DNA of 53,703 nucleotides from Candidatus Poribacteria bacterium (GTDB lineage: Bacteria > Poribacteria > DTPJ01 > WJIO01), in NCBI GenBank assembly GCA_014730235.1, contig WJIO01000153.1, positions 1-53,703 on the forward strand. Reading direction: 5' to 3'. The position numbers and the translations under genes were made by a program. The first letter of the stretch is position 1, and every line of letters starts with the position of its first letter. Shown one piece after another: positions 6,481 through 14,758 of this stretch. The notes under the pieces were generated by a model, which worked only from the letters and a program-made list of their open reading frames with translations, was not told the DNA's origin and ran no database searches.

Positions 6481-8667
6481 ATGTCTATTGCTGACACCCT
6501 TGATATATCCCGCAGTAAAGCATCAAAGCGGCGCGTGGCTGAAGCTGTTGATATTCTCCGATACAAAGATGTAAAGAGCGCAACTATAGAACGACTTAAA
6601 ATAACATGGGAAGCTGATGAAAGAGTTAAAGATTTACCCCAACAGCTTCAAATAGGTGAAGGGCTTTATTACCTGCTGGATAATATATCCCTGCCTGTAT
6701 CTGCTGATGATCTGATCCTGGGTCGGATTGTTGACGAAGTTCCTGATGCCGATGGTGAGACATTGCTGGTAAAGACAGCACAGGAATGGCATCGGGGTAT
6801 TCCCCTGTGGATGAAAGATGGTGGTCATGAGTGCTTTGACTGGGAAACACCACTAAAACTTGGCTTGTCTGGCATGGAGAACTTTGCCCAGAAAGAACTG
6901 GACAGGAGGGTTGAAGCTGGAGAAAAAGGAGCACATCTGGATTTCCTCCGGGGAGCAATTCGAATTTACCAGGCTTACAGAAATTTCTCACTTCGCTACG
7001 CAGAAGCCGCAGAGGAAGCTGGATTAATAGATCAATCTAAAAATTGCATGGCTAATGCAGAACATGCCCCGGAAACCTTTGCCGAAGCTTTGCAGCTTAT
7101 GTGGACAATAGGCTTTGTATACTGCGCCATGGCATCATCAAATCCTACCCTTACGTTTGGTCGTATGGATGAACTGCTCTGGGATTATTACGTTTCAGAT
7201 ATTCAGTCCGGATTGTTGACCCGTGAGAAAGCTGGTGACATGATACAGGATTTTTATTGCAAAAATAACCTTATATTGGGCAGGGGTGAACACCAGATGA
7301 GCGGTGGATCGGAAAACGATACAGGATGGCTCAGGAATCTGACTTATGATGCACCCCAATATGTGGTTATTGGTGGTCGTAAGACCGATGGTTCACTTTT
7401 GGCTAACGAACTCACAGAGATTCTCCTGGAAAGGGTTGTGCCAAGATTTGAAAATCCGGTTATGGTACTTCGATACACCAGGGATATGCCGGATCATATA
7501 TGGCGATTAGCCTGTGATAAAATGCGTACAAATTCCAGCTTTATGGTCTACAGCGATGAAAACATCATACCGGCCATGAGCCACTGTGGGATAGATGAAA
7601 AAGATGCACCTACTTATACCATGCACGGATGCAACTGGCCTGATATTCCCGGAAAACAACGACAGGTATCTGGTTATATGCCTGTAATGCCTGAAGTATT
7701 CCTACGGGCTTTCCTGGAAGGTGAAGAAGAACCTGAAAATATAGATGAACTCTATAGGCGTTTTGCCGAAGTTTTCAAGGTTGATATGGAAAATGCTGCT
7801 CAGGGGTATTTAAAATTCCGGGAATCATGGAATAGAGATGATCCCGGACATCTCAGGATAGATGACTGTTTTACTGAAGGACCTATTTCTAATGCCAAAA
7901 GCTGGCTTTTAGGAAGTATTAAATATCCAAGCATAGTATGCGCTATATGCTCTATAGCTTCTCTGGTGGACTGTTTTGCTGCTATAGATGAATTGGTATT
8001 TACCTCACAAAAAATCACTATTGCAGAATTAAGAGAAGCTATAAAGAATAACTTTGATGGCTATGAACAGATAAGACAGCTCTGCCTTAATGCTCCTAAA
8101 TTTGGTCGAGATGATGACCGGGCTGATAGGCATGCTGTTCGTCTGCTTAATGTAATAACAGAAGTGATTGATCAGGTAAGTCATCCTCAGGATGAAGACG
8201 GTTTTATAGTTTTTCGATGCCTGGAGACGGATATGCGCCATATACGCTTTGGAAAAGATACCGGGGCTACAGCCGACGGGCGTTTTGCTGGAAAACCTTT
8301 GAGCGAAAATACATCACCATATCCCGGTTCATGCACAGAGGGTATTACCGCCATGCTTCGCTCTGTGGCTAAAATGCCTTTGCATTACATTAACTCCGGC
8401 GCGTTGAATGTCCGCATGCAAACCAGCATGGTGGAAGGTGAAGAAGGGCTGGACAGAATCTCGTCTCTGTTAAGGACATACTTCGATATGGGTGGTCTGC
8501 AAGTCCAGGTTTCCGTTGCTGATACGGAAGAACTGAAGGATGCCCAGGAACACCCGGAAGAACACAGGGATCTGATGGTCAGGATAACGGGATACAGCGC
8601 AGTCTTTGTTGACATGTGCAAAAAAGCCCAGGACGAGATAATACGTCGCCAGGAAATGGGTATGTAG
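6481..8667 (+). CDS. Glycyl-radical enzyme of the pyruvate formate-lyase superfamily, substrate unknown
   Basis: ATG 6481 is preceded by GGAGGTG; the frame is open 63 bases further upstream but without a ribosome site. The 728-residue product has the PFL barrel (about 20-600) and a C-terminal glycyl-radical domain. The radical glycine is G704 in RITGYSA, followed by FVDMCKKAQDEIIRRQ. The active-site cysteine is expected at C384 in HGCNWPD. Radical dehydratases of the family usually have GCxE there, so this is not a typical glycerol or choline-type enzyme. Such enzymes need a radical-SAM activase; none lies in the window. The product is oxygen-sensitive by family. A tight row of envelope genes follows, starting 5 bases downstream. 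Substrate cannot be predicted. Confidence 0.9.
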   Translation: MSIADTLDISRSKASKRRVAEAVDILRYKDVKSATIERLKITWEADERVKDLPQQLQIGEGLYYLLDNISLPVSADDLILGRIVDEVPDADGETLLVKTAQEWHRGIPLWMKDGGHECFDWETPLKLGLSGMENFAQKELDRRVEAGEKGAHLDFLRGAIRIYQAYRNFSLRYAEAAEEAGLIDQSKNCMANAEHAPETFAEALQLMWTIGFVYCAMASSNPTLTFGRMDELLWDYYVSDIQSGLLTREKAGDMIQDFYCKNNLILGRGEHQMSGGSENDTGWLRNLTYDAPQYVVIGGRKTDGSLLANELTEILLERVVPRFENPVMVLRYTRDMPDHIWRLACDKMRTNSSFMVYSDENIIPAMSHCGIDEKDAPTYTMHGCNWPDIPGKQRQVSGYMPVMPEVFLRAFLEGEEEPENIDELYRRFAEVFKVDMENAAQGYLKFRESWNRDDPGHLRIDDCFTEGPISNAKSWLLGSIKYPSIVCAICSIASLVDCFAAIDELVFTSQKITIAELREAIKNNFDGYEQIRQLCLNAPKFGRDDDRADRHAVRLLNVITEVIDQVSHPQDEDGFIVFRCLETDMRHIRFGKDTGATADGRFAGKPLSENTSPYPGSCTEGITAMLRSVAKMPLHYINSGALNVRMQTSMVEGEEGLDRISSLLRTYFDMGGLQVQVSVADTEELKDAQEHPEEHRDLMVRITGYSAVFVDMCKKAQDEIIRRQEMGM

Positions 8668-8672
8668 AAGTT

Positions 8673-9152
8673 ATGACTTATGGTCAGCATGTTAGGTGGG
8701 GAATATTTACATATTTTCTCGCATTTATACCCATAACTATCTGGATATCCTACTCCCAAAATTGGTCTGCAATTCGTTTGTGGGATAGATGGTGGGAGAT
8801 GGTGTTGTGCTTTATACTGTGTATAATTGGTTCTATGATGCCAGACCTGGACATTAAAAGCAAATCGAAAACTGTAGTATATTCCCTATTAATACCTATC
8901 GATCTTGTCCTGATATTATTTATGTATTATCGGGCTGCTGCTATCATAGGTTTTTTTGCTCTGATACCAAACGTTTTAAAGCATCGGGGGATGCTTCATT
9001 CTCCTGTTGCAGCCTTTCTTATACCTGCACCGCTTTTAATTATACCTATATTTCTCACTGGTAAAGTGGATTACAAACAAATTGGTGTATCATATTACGC
9101 CGCTATGGTTCTAGGTTACCTGAGTCATCTTATCACCGATAGAAAGGAATAA
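8673..9152 (+). CDS. YdjM-like (PF04307-type) integral membrane metal-dependent hydrolase
   Basis: The start is taken as ATG 8673, 5 bases after the stop of the glycyl-radical gene; an upstream GTG (8616) would overlap that gene. The 159-residue product has about four membrane segments. It also has the histidine/aspartate signature of the YdjM family: MMPDLD near the first segments, HRGMLHS in the middle and HLITD at the C-terminus. Family members are called metal-dependent hydrolases by motif and substrates are poorly known. Its place in the operon may be incidental to the enzyme upstream. Confidence 0.75.
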   Translation: MTYGQHVRWGIFTYFLAFIPITIWISYSQNWSAIRLWDRWWEMVLCFILCIIGSMMPDLDIKSKSKTVVYSLLIPIDLVLILFMYYRAAAIIGFFALIPNVLKHRGMLHSPVAAFLIPAPLLIIPIFLTGKVDYKQIGVSYYAAMVLGYLSHLITDRKE

Positions 9153-9161
9153 ATATATTTA

Positions 9162-9497
9162 ATGAAAATTTTGGTTTTATTATTATTTTTTACTATTGTG
9201 CTTTCCGGATGTATAGGTTTTTATACAAGCATATCGGATATAAAAGAACATCCCAACGAATACGAAGGAAAAGAAGTAAGCGTCAAAGGACGTGTAATAG
9301 AAACATTCTCTGTACCCTTTGTAAGAAAGGGGATGTTCCAGATAGAGGATAAAACAGGTAAAATATGGGTTATATCCGGAAACCGAATGCCCACAAGAGG
9401 TGATGATATAAAAGTAAAAGGTAAAGTCAAAACAGGTTTCACCATAAGTGGAAAGACTTATGGAACTGTAGTCGTAGAAGGTAAGGAAGAAGGTTAA
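9162..9497 (+). CDS. Small OB-fold lipoprotein
   Basis: The 111-residue protein has a lipoprotein signal peptide with lipobox LSGC (C17). The mature part of about 90 residues looks like an OB-fold (tRNA_anti-like): EGKEVSVKGRVIE, then MFQIEDKTGKIWVIS, then GDDIKVKGKVK and GKTYGTVVVE. It starts 9 bases after the previous stop with AAAGGAA upstream. Related lipoproteins occur in many bacteria with no known role; binding of nucleic acid or sugar is not shown. Confidence 0.75.
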   Translation: MKILVLLLFFTIVLSGCIGFYTSISDIKEHPNEYEGKEVSVKGRVIETFSVPFVRKGMFQIEDKTGKIWVISGNRMPTRGDDIKVKGKVKTGFTISGKTYGTVVVEGKEEG

Positions 9498-9524
9498 TAG
9501 ACTAAACTACCGGAGGTGTGTTAA

Positions 9525-10754
9525 ATGAGCCGTCTTTATGCAGGCTTTTTTGTGTTTATCTTGGTTGTTGGATTATGGGGATGCGCTTCTGTTCGAAAAA
9601 CCATTATTGCAGAACAGGAATGGAGCGAAAACTATGCCATGATGGAAGATGTGGAAATTACAGACCCAAAAATGGCTGACGGAAATAAAAGGACAGAGGG
9701 AGAAACTCAGTCGCCTGTTGATTCCAGAGGTACTACAGAATTTACAGAGGCACTGGTTAAATTCCCGGAAAAAAAATCAGTACGCAGGATTGTTCTGTAT
9801 ACATCAAACATAGAAGATATGAGTCTGTATGCAGCAGGTGATGATGAAGGTGTATGGAAACCTCTGGAAGATATAGATAATAATCAGGAAAAAATGCTGG
9901 AATTTGACGTAGGTGTTGATACTGATGCCATAAGAATCCGGGTGCGGGGAACTTCTGATGATGAAAGACTCCCCGGAACTCGTTCCCGTAGCGGCAGAAG
10001 ACGCAGGGCTAAGGGTAAAATACAGGAACTCGAAATTTACGGGTACGTTGATAAAACTGAAACCCCGGGAGCTACAGAATCAGGAAAAGCCTTTGTCACA
10101 ACAGCCGATGGTTCGCTTATTCCTGCTCAACAAGCAGAACCGGAGATTCCACCGGCGGAATTAATGTTGGAAACACCAAAAAACACATATAGCCTTGCAG
10201 AGCCTATACCTGTAAAGGTAAATATAGAGGTAGGAGAAGAACAGCTTGTGGTGCTTGCCTATTCTGTTAAAGATGAGACTATATGCACCAGATTGACCGT
10301 TAAAAACGCCGCTGGGGAAACAATAGCATGCACCAAGCCAAAGCCCAAGATAGATCCCATAAAGCCATATCGCGGGGCGGGTAAACCCGTAAATGTGAGA
10401 AACGCTGAAACTCTGGATGCAGAATCGGTGAAAATTGTGGAAATTGCAGACCTGAAGGAATATTATCCCATAACAGAAGCAGGAACTTACACCGTTCAAA
10501 TGGATATGTCCCTGGAAAATCACACAAGATACGTGGGTAGAATCCAAACCCAGATATCTGATCTGGAGCGAACAATCCGGGATGTAAACAGCAGATCCAA
10601 TTATTCACAGACAGAAAAAGCTGGAATTGTCCAGGGATTAAAGGATGAAATTGAGCAGTTGAAGAAAAAGAAAGGCAAAAGATATATTGTAATTGGTTCA
10701 AAGGGAGAAATGCTTGAACTTAGTTCCAATAAATTGGAATTGACCGTTCAATAA
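9525..10754 (+). CDS. Lipoprotein with discoidin-like and Ig/macroglobulin-like domains
   Basis: The 409-residue protein has a lipobox near WGCAS (C20), so it should be lipid-anchored. Residues about 60-180 follow the order of an F5/8-type (discoidin-like) domain, including VRRIVLYTSN, WKPLEDI, DAIRIRVRG and IQELEIYGY, interrupted by a basic insert (RSRSGRRRRAKGK). Residues about 205-345 look like a beta-sandwich (LMLETPKNTYSLAEPIPVKV, then AGTYTVQMDMSLE). A coiled-coil-like tail precedes the end. GGAGGTG precedes ATG 9525. Function is unknown; carbohydrate or protein binding at the cell surface is a guess from fold resemblance. Confidence 0.65.
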   Translation: MSRLYAGFFVFILVVGLWGCASVRKTIIAEQEWSENYAMMEDVEITDPKMADGNKRTEGETQSPVDSRGTTEFTEALVKFPEKKSVRRIVLYTSNIEDMSLYAAGDDEGVWKPLEDIDNNQEKMLEFDVGVDTDAIRIRVRGTSDDERLPGTRSRSGRRRRAKGKIQELEIYGYVDKTETPGATESGKAFVTTADGSLIPAQQAEPEIPPAELMLETPKNTYSLAEPIPVKVNIEVGEEQLVVLAYSVKDETICTRLTVKNAAGETIACTKPKPKIDPIKPYRGAGKPVNVRNAETLDAESVKIVEIADLKEYYPITEAGTYTVQMDMSLENHTRYVGRIQTQISDLERTIRDVNSRSNYSQTEKAGIVQGLKDEIEQLKKKKGKRYIVIGSKGEMLELSSNKLELTVQ

Positions 10755-10757
10755 ATT

Positions 10758-10792
10758 TATACAGGTTGGTTTTATTAAAACCAACCTGTATA
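10758..10792. terminator. 16-bp hairpin after the discoidin-like lipoprotein
   Basis: Bases 10758-10773 pair perfectly with 10777-10792 around a 3-base loop, starting 4 bases after the stop. The inner stem ends in TTTT/AAAA. No T run follows on the plus strand, so it may stabilise the 3' end or act as a weak terminator. Confidence 0.6.
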
Positions 10793-10859
10793 GTAATCGT
10801 TAAAAAATGAATATATTTACCACACTAAAACCGTAAGAACCTCATTTTTTAACGATTAC
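10793..10859. repeat. Long inverted repeat enclosing one end of the MITE-like element (copy B)
   Basis: GTAATCGTTAAAAAATGA (10793-10810) is perfectly inverted at 10842-10859. The 31-base loop contains TTTACCACACTAAAACCG...AGAACC, the inverted end of the MITE family. GTAATCGTTAAAAAATG also occurs at 27704-27720. Confidence 0.7.
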
Positions 10860-10984
10860 GTATAATAAACATTTTTGCCTTAAGCATTGCAATATTTGGC
10901 TTTAGCTAATTTTAACAAATCCCAGCAAGCTTATAAAATTTCCTTTAATCAACATCGTTCCATGTAAGGAGGAACCCCAGCACA

Positions 10985-11749
10985 ATGAAAAAGATAATTT
11001 TATCCATTTCCATAACATTTATTTTAATATTATCACTATATGTATATTCTCAGGAAAATTCATTAACCGGTGAAGAAATTATGAAAAAGGTGGATGAAAA
11101 TGCTTTTTATGAAAAGATAGAGTATAGAGGCAAAATGATCATAAAAAAAGGTGATAAGTCCAGATTTAAAACCATGCATGTCTATGCAGAAGGAGAAGAA
11201 AAAGCCTTAATTGAATTCACAAATCCCGGTGACGCCGGAACAAAATATTTAAAACTTTCGAATGAATTGTGGATATATTTCCCCGACGCGGAGGAAATAG
11301 TAAAAATTTCCGGACATATGCTGAGAGAAAGCATGATGGGCAGTGATTTTTCCTATGAGGATATGATGGAAAATGAAAAACTGCTGGAAAAATATGATGT
11401 GGATGTTATAGGAAGCGAAATTGTTAAACAGGCAGAAGAGGAGAGGAGTTGCTATGTTCTGGAGCTAAATGCGAAGGAAAAGGATGTGACCTATGCAAAG
11501 CGAAAAGTCTGGGTAGACAAAGAACGCTTTGTGGTTTTAAAAGGTCAGCTATTTGCCCTTTCCGGAAAATTACTTAAAGAAATGGTTGTCAACAAAGTTC
11601 AAAAATATGATAACAGGTATTTTGCCACAGAACTGGTCATGACAAACAAGCTAATAGATGATAGTTCAACGGTTTTCCAGATGGAAGAGATAGATTTTGA
11701 TGTTGATTTTCCTGACCGAATTTTCTCAAAACGTAGCCTTGAAAGATAA
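10985..11749 (+). CDS. LolA-like outer-membrane lipoprotein-sorting protein
   Basis: The 254-residue protein has a signal peptide (about 1-22, cleavage near YSQE). It follows the LolA-like family often called outer membrane lipoprotein-sorting protein: TGEEIMKKVDEN, YRGKMIIKKGD, ALIEFTNPGDAGTKYLK, LWIYFPDAEEIVKISGH, MLRESMMGSDFSYEDM, and KRKVWVDKERFVVLKG. It should form a periplasmic half-barrel that binds lipid or lipoprotein. Such proteins often work with MacB- or MMPL-type exporters; a LolD/FtsX set lies 10 kb away on the other strand, a possible but unproven partner. TAAGGAGG precedes ATG 10985 at a slightly long spacing. Confidence 0.85.
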   Translation: MKKIILSISITFILILSLYVYSQENSLTGEEIMKKVDENAFYEKIEYRGKMIIKKGDKSRFKTMHVYAEGEEKALIEFTNPGDAGTKYLKLSNELWIYFPDAEEIVKISGHMLRESMMGSDFSYEDMMENEKLLEKYDVDVIGSEIVKQAEEERSCYVLELNAKEKDVTYAKRKVWVDKERFVVLKGQLFALSGKLLKEMVVNKVQKYDNRYFATELVMTNKLIDDSSTVFQMEEIDFDVDFPDRIFSKRSLER

Positions 11750-11770
11750 TTAACCAATTTAAAAAGTTGC

Positions 11771-11799
11771 TTGACAACCTTGATTGGCCATTGTATAAT
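11771..11799 (+). promoter_or_regulatory. Perfect-consensus sigma-70 promoter of the DUF4159 gene
   Basis: TTGACA (11771-11776), exactly 17 bases, then TATAAT (11794-11799): 12 of 12 consensus bases at the optimal spacing. Transcription should start near 11806, leaving a leader of about 110 bases before ATG 11916. Confidence 0.85.
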
Positions 11800-11915
11800 G
11801 TAAACAGAGATACAGGCATAGATAGGTGGTGGCAGCAAGAAGCAATCATAAAGCTTTCATCTTACCTTTGAATTTAATTGCGGGTTGTGGTCTGAATTGA
11901 GGAGGTATTTCTACC

Positions 11916-13370
11916 ATGCGTAGTAGCAAAAATACCAAGGGCACGGGTCAGGCATTTATTATTTCACTGATCCTGCACGGAGCGATATTGCTGGTTCTAG
12001 GCGCATATATCGCTTATACCCAAAGCCCACCGGTAAAAGAGTGGGTGGCAAGTACGTTCCTTAAGGCTCAGAAGGAAATTAAGCCTAAAGAACGTCAGGA
12101 AGAGGTAAAACCTGTTGTAAGGCCTACTATACCGACTGAACAGCCGGTACAGATTCAGGATGTGCAGGTGGCACCTCGTGTAACTACCGCTGCTGTTGTT
12201 AGAGCACCGAGAGTTACTACAAGTACAGTTTTGGAGTTTAGCACAACTCCTGTTCGTCATGATGTCCAGATTAATCCCAACGTACCCAAAGTAAGGGTAA
12301 TGCCGGAAGTTGTGACTTACGCGAATATTCCAACTACTGCAACTCCTGGAGCGGTTTCTTTCTCTGCTCCTGTTGCTGCTCCTTCTGCACCTACTGTCGG
12401 AAGAGGTATAGTGGGAACACAGGTTAGAGTTGCAAGAGGTCCCATGAAGCCCAAGGGACTTACCATGATCAAAAATATCACTGTTGCCGATACCGGTCTG
12501 GCTGATGTTGCCAAAGCTGTAACGCTGGGTAAAGTCGCAGTCGCACCTTTACCCAAAGGTGAACCCGGTGGTCGCGTTATTGGTCGTGGTAAAGACATTC
12601 AGGGCGTTTTTCGTCTTGTCAGAGTTCATCATGACCTGGCCGACTGGTGGGCTGACCAATCATCATTGGTTGCCGTTACCGAATGGCTTAACACACAAAC
12701 CAAAATTAAAACTGACATGAATGTTGAGGGTGGCTCTATAAGATTGACCGATCCTAAGTTGTCTAAAGCCCCGCTGGTGTTCTTTACCGGGCATGACCCA
12801 TCTCATGTGAGAAGTCGTAACCTGGCTCGTGGAGCACCTCTTAAAAGTAGACTCTCCGAGCAGGAAAAAGACGGTTTGAGAAAGTATCTCATCGAAGATG
12901 GTGGTTTTGTATACTTCGATGACTGCGGAGTGAATGCTCCTGCCCAGGCCTTCCTGAGACTTACTCTAGCCCAGTTAAGATACGCTATGCCGGAATACAG
13001 TGTAGATAGAATACCAAATGATCATCTGATATACAATAATTATTATGACATGGGTGGTCCTCCCGTCGGATTTGATATATTCTGGTGGGGTACACATCCT
13101 CCAAAACGTAACTTCCTGGAAGGTGTGACAGTAGGAGATCATCTGGCTGTTATGGTATGTCGTAGAGACTATATGTGTGCTATGGAAAGTGTCAGTCTAC
13201 CAACAAGAACTGTTCACTATTCTCCCGGCGTGTATAGGTTTACCACAAACGTTATCGTATATTCTCTGACTCATGGTGGAATAAGCGACTATTCTGACTA
13301 TGTTCCGGAAGATACTACTGCTGATGAAATTTCAATTGATGCACCTACCCTTGTTCCATCATTGGAATGA
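11916..13370 (+). CDS. TonB-anchor-like membrane protein with C-terminal DUF4159 domain
   Basis: The 484-residue protein starts with a short basic cytoplasmic tail and one membrane segment (about 14-36, FIISLILHGAILLVLGAY), which looks like the N-terminal anchor of TonB. A linker rich in Val, Pro and Thr (about 50-215) should span periplasm. Residues about 225-480 are the DUF4159 domain: GVFRLVRVHHDL, LVFFTGHDP, LSEQEKDGLRKYLIEDGG, FVYFDDCG, VCRRDYMCAMES, GVYRFTTNVIVYSLTHGG. DUF4159 is common in Planctomycetes, Poribacteria and relatives; its role is unknown, and it resembles the glutamine-amidotransferase-like fold of BatA-neighbour proteins. GAGGAGG precedes ATG 11916. Very strong promoter upstream. 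Confidence 0.85.
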   Translation: MRSSKNTKGTGQAFIISLILHGAILLVLGAYIAYTQSPPVKEWVASTFLKAQKEIKPKERQEEVKPVVRPTIPTEQPVQIQDVQVAPRVTTAAVVRAPRVTTSTVLEFSTTPVRHDVQINPNVPKVRVMPEVVTYANIPTTATPGAVSFSAPVAAPSAPTVGRGIVGTQVRVARGPMKPKGLTMIKNITVADTGLADVAKAVTLGKVAVAPLPKGEPGGRVIGRGKDIQGVFRLVRVHHDLADWWADQSSLVAVTEWLNTQTKIKTDMNVEGGSIRLTDPKLSKAPLVFFTGHDPSHVRSRNLARGAPLKSRLSEQEKDGLRKYLIEDGGFVYFDDCGVNAPAQAFLRLTLAQLRYAMPEYSVDRIPNDHLIYNNYYDMGGPPVGFDIFWWGTHPPKRNFLEGVTVGDHLAVMVCRRDYMCAMESVSLPTRTVHYSPGVYRFTTNVIVYSLTHGGISDYSDYVPEDTTADEISIDAPTLVPSLE

Positions 13371-13411
13371 TAAAAAAGACAAGGTTAGGAGTATAAGAAT
13401 AAATATTATAT

Positions 13412-13445
13412 TAAAGCCTCTCCAGCTTGTCTGTGAGAGGCTTTA
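13412..13445 (+). terminator. Hairpin between the DUF4159 gene and the propeller gene
   Basis: TAAAGCCTCTC (13412-13422) pairs perfectly with 13435-13445 around a 12-base loop, about 40 bases after the DUF4159 stop. The following T run is short, so termination may be partial. Confidence 0.6.
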
Positions 13446-13470
13446 TTCATGTTTGATAAGGAGAAATTCA

Positions 13471-14484
13471 ATGACAAAACTCCACACGAATATACCATTT
13501 GGTTACTTTACAGGTATAATCATTTTGTTATCCCTTATATTTACATCTGTTTCTTACGCTCAATATAATGGTGAATGTTGGGCGGCTGATTATACAAATG
13601 TTTTTATAATAGCTGCCGACGGTAGCGCTTCACAAATAGGCGGTTTTAGTCAACCTATGTCTATATCTATCAATCCCAACGATGGTACTGCCTGGGTTGC
13701 GGATACCGACATGATACAGGTTAGAAAGTTTTCTCCCCAGGGACAGGAATTAAAAAAACTCGATGGAGCAGCTAACGCAAGCCTGTTTGCAAAAACTCCC
13801 CAAACTTTGACAAATCCTATATCAGTAGCTGTTGATCCTAATGACGGCGCATGCTGGGTTGCCACAAAAAATAATATTATAAAATTTTCTCCCGAAGCAA
13901 AGCAGTTGTTTATTCAGGAAGGTTTCAACGAACCCTTTTTGGCTGTCAACCCAAATAACGGAGATTGCTGGGTTGCCGACTCCAGTAATGCAAGAGTTGT
14001 AAGGCTTTCAAAACAGGGAAAACAGTTGGATGTTATACAGATAGATGAAATTACCCAACCAAAATCAATATCCGTAAATCCTGCTGATGGAAGCTGCTGG
14101 ATTTTGGACCCATTCACTTATATAGCTGCTAAAATTTCATCCGATGGTAAAATATCATCCAAGTTTAATGTGGTAGGCAATGACATGGCCATGATGGCTA
14201 CAGCAATAGCCGCATCATCCGATGGTGGTTGCTGGGTGGGCCTTATGATAGATATGATGAACGATAAAGTCATAAAGCTTTCTGCCGATGGTAAAAGGTC
14301 TTTAGAGGTAGCTGGTTTTGGTATGCCATCACGTTTAGTTGAAGATCCCAGGGACAAAAGTTGCTGGGTTGCTGACACTAACGGTGGCCAGATAGCTAAA
14401 ATTTCCGCCGGTGGTCAAATGACACCTTATATCCAGGGGTTACAACAGCCAAAGGTTGTTGAAGTTGCTTCACCTGTTAAATAA
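13471..14484 (+). CDS. Secreted seven-bladed NHL-like beta-propeller
   Basis: ATG 13471 is preceded by ATAAGGAG at good spacing; the open frame further upstream crosses the terminator hairpin and is not used. The 337-residue protein has a signal peptide (about 1-30, cleavage near SYAQY). It then carries seven repeats with a Trp-centred motif: GECWAAD, GTAWVAD, GACWVAT, GDCWVAD, GSCWILD, GGCWVGL and KSCWVAD. Most are preceded by VNPxxG or a similar turn. The pattern fits an NHL/SMP-30-like propeller, usually a platform for protein or ligand binding. No catalytic residues are evident. A strong terminator follows, so it ends the transcription unit. Confidence 0.8.
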   Translation: MTKLHTNIPFGYFTGIIILLSLIFTSVSYAQYNGECWAADYTNVFIIAADGSASQIGGFSQPMSISINPNDGTAWVADTDMIQVRKFSPQGQELKKLDGAANASLFAKTPQTLTNPISVAVDPNDGACWVATKNNIIKFSPEAKQLFIQEGFNEPFLAVNPNNGDCWVADSSNARVVRLSKQGKQLDVIQIDEITQPKSISVNPADGSCWILDPFTYIAAKISSDGKISSKFNVVGNDMAMMATAIAASSDGGCWVGLMIDMMNDKVIKLSADGKRSLEVAGFGMPSRLVEDPRDKSCWVADTNGGQIAKISAGGQMTPYIQGLQQPKVVEVASPVK

Positions 14485-14506
14485 TTACCGTATTTTGCGC
14501 ATTTTC

Positions 14507-14547
14507 AAGCCAGACATTGCCCTATATAGGGCAATGTCTGGCTTTTT
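14507..14547 (+). terminator. Rho-independent terminator after the propeller gene
   Basis: A 38-bp perfect palindrome (14507-14544, stem of about 17 bp) is followed by a T run to 14547, 22 bases after the stop. Confidence 0.93.
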
Positions 14548-14592
14548 CACCTACCTTAGTATTTACTAATTTTCTATCAATAAATTTAAAAT

Positions 14593-14620
14593 CAATTTCA
14601 AAGCTATACCCGAAAGAACC
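14593..14620. repeat. Solo right end of the MITE-like family (copy C)
   Basis: The inverse complement reads GGTTCTTTCGGGTATAGCTT then TGAAATTG, matching the family end. No second end is visible, so it is a remnant in the 274-base gap before the Ycf48-like gene. Confidence 0.6.
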
Positions 14621-14695
14621 AAAACTTTTAGATTAAAGGCTCTGTAAAAACTCTGTCTTTCAGGTAAAATACATGATAAAACACTTTGCATAATA

Positions 14696-14711
14696 TGGCA
14701 TGCTACTTGCA
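14696..14711 (+). promoter_or_regulatory. Sigma-54 (-24/-12) promoter of the Ycf48-like gene
   Basis: TGGCATG, four bases, TTGCA matches the consensus TGGCACG-N4-TTGCA at 11 of 12 fixed positions with correct GG/GC spacing. Transcription should start near 14721, giving a leader of about 38 bases before ATG 14759. Activation by an NtrC-type protein is therefore expected. No activator site was identified. Confidence 0.75.
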
Positions 14712-14758
14712 AAAACGATCTTACATAACCTTTTTCTTAACACCATCTGGAGCATAAA

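Noticed and set aside
10875..10900. TGCCTTA-N4-TTGCA before the LolA-like gene as a sigma-54 promoter
   Set aside because: The essential GG at -24 is GC, so it does not meet the core requirement.
13300..13470. Extended N-terminus of the seven-bladed propeller protein
   Set aside because: It would overlap the DUF4159 gene and run through a hairpin; ATG 13471 has a strong ribosome site and a signal peptide follows.
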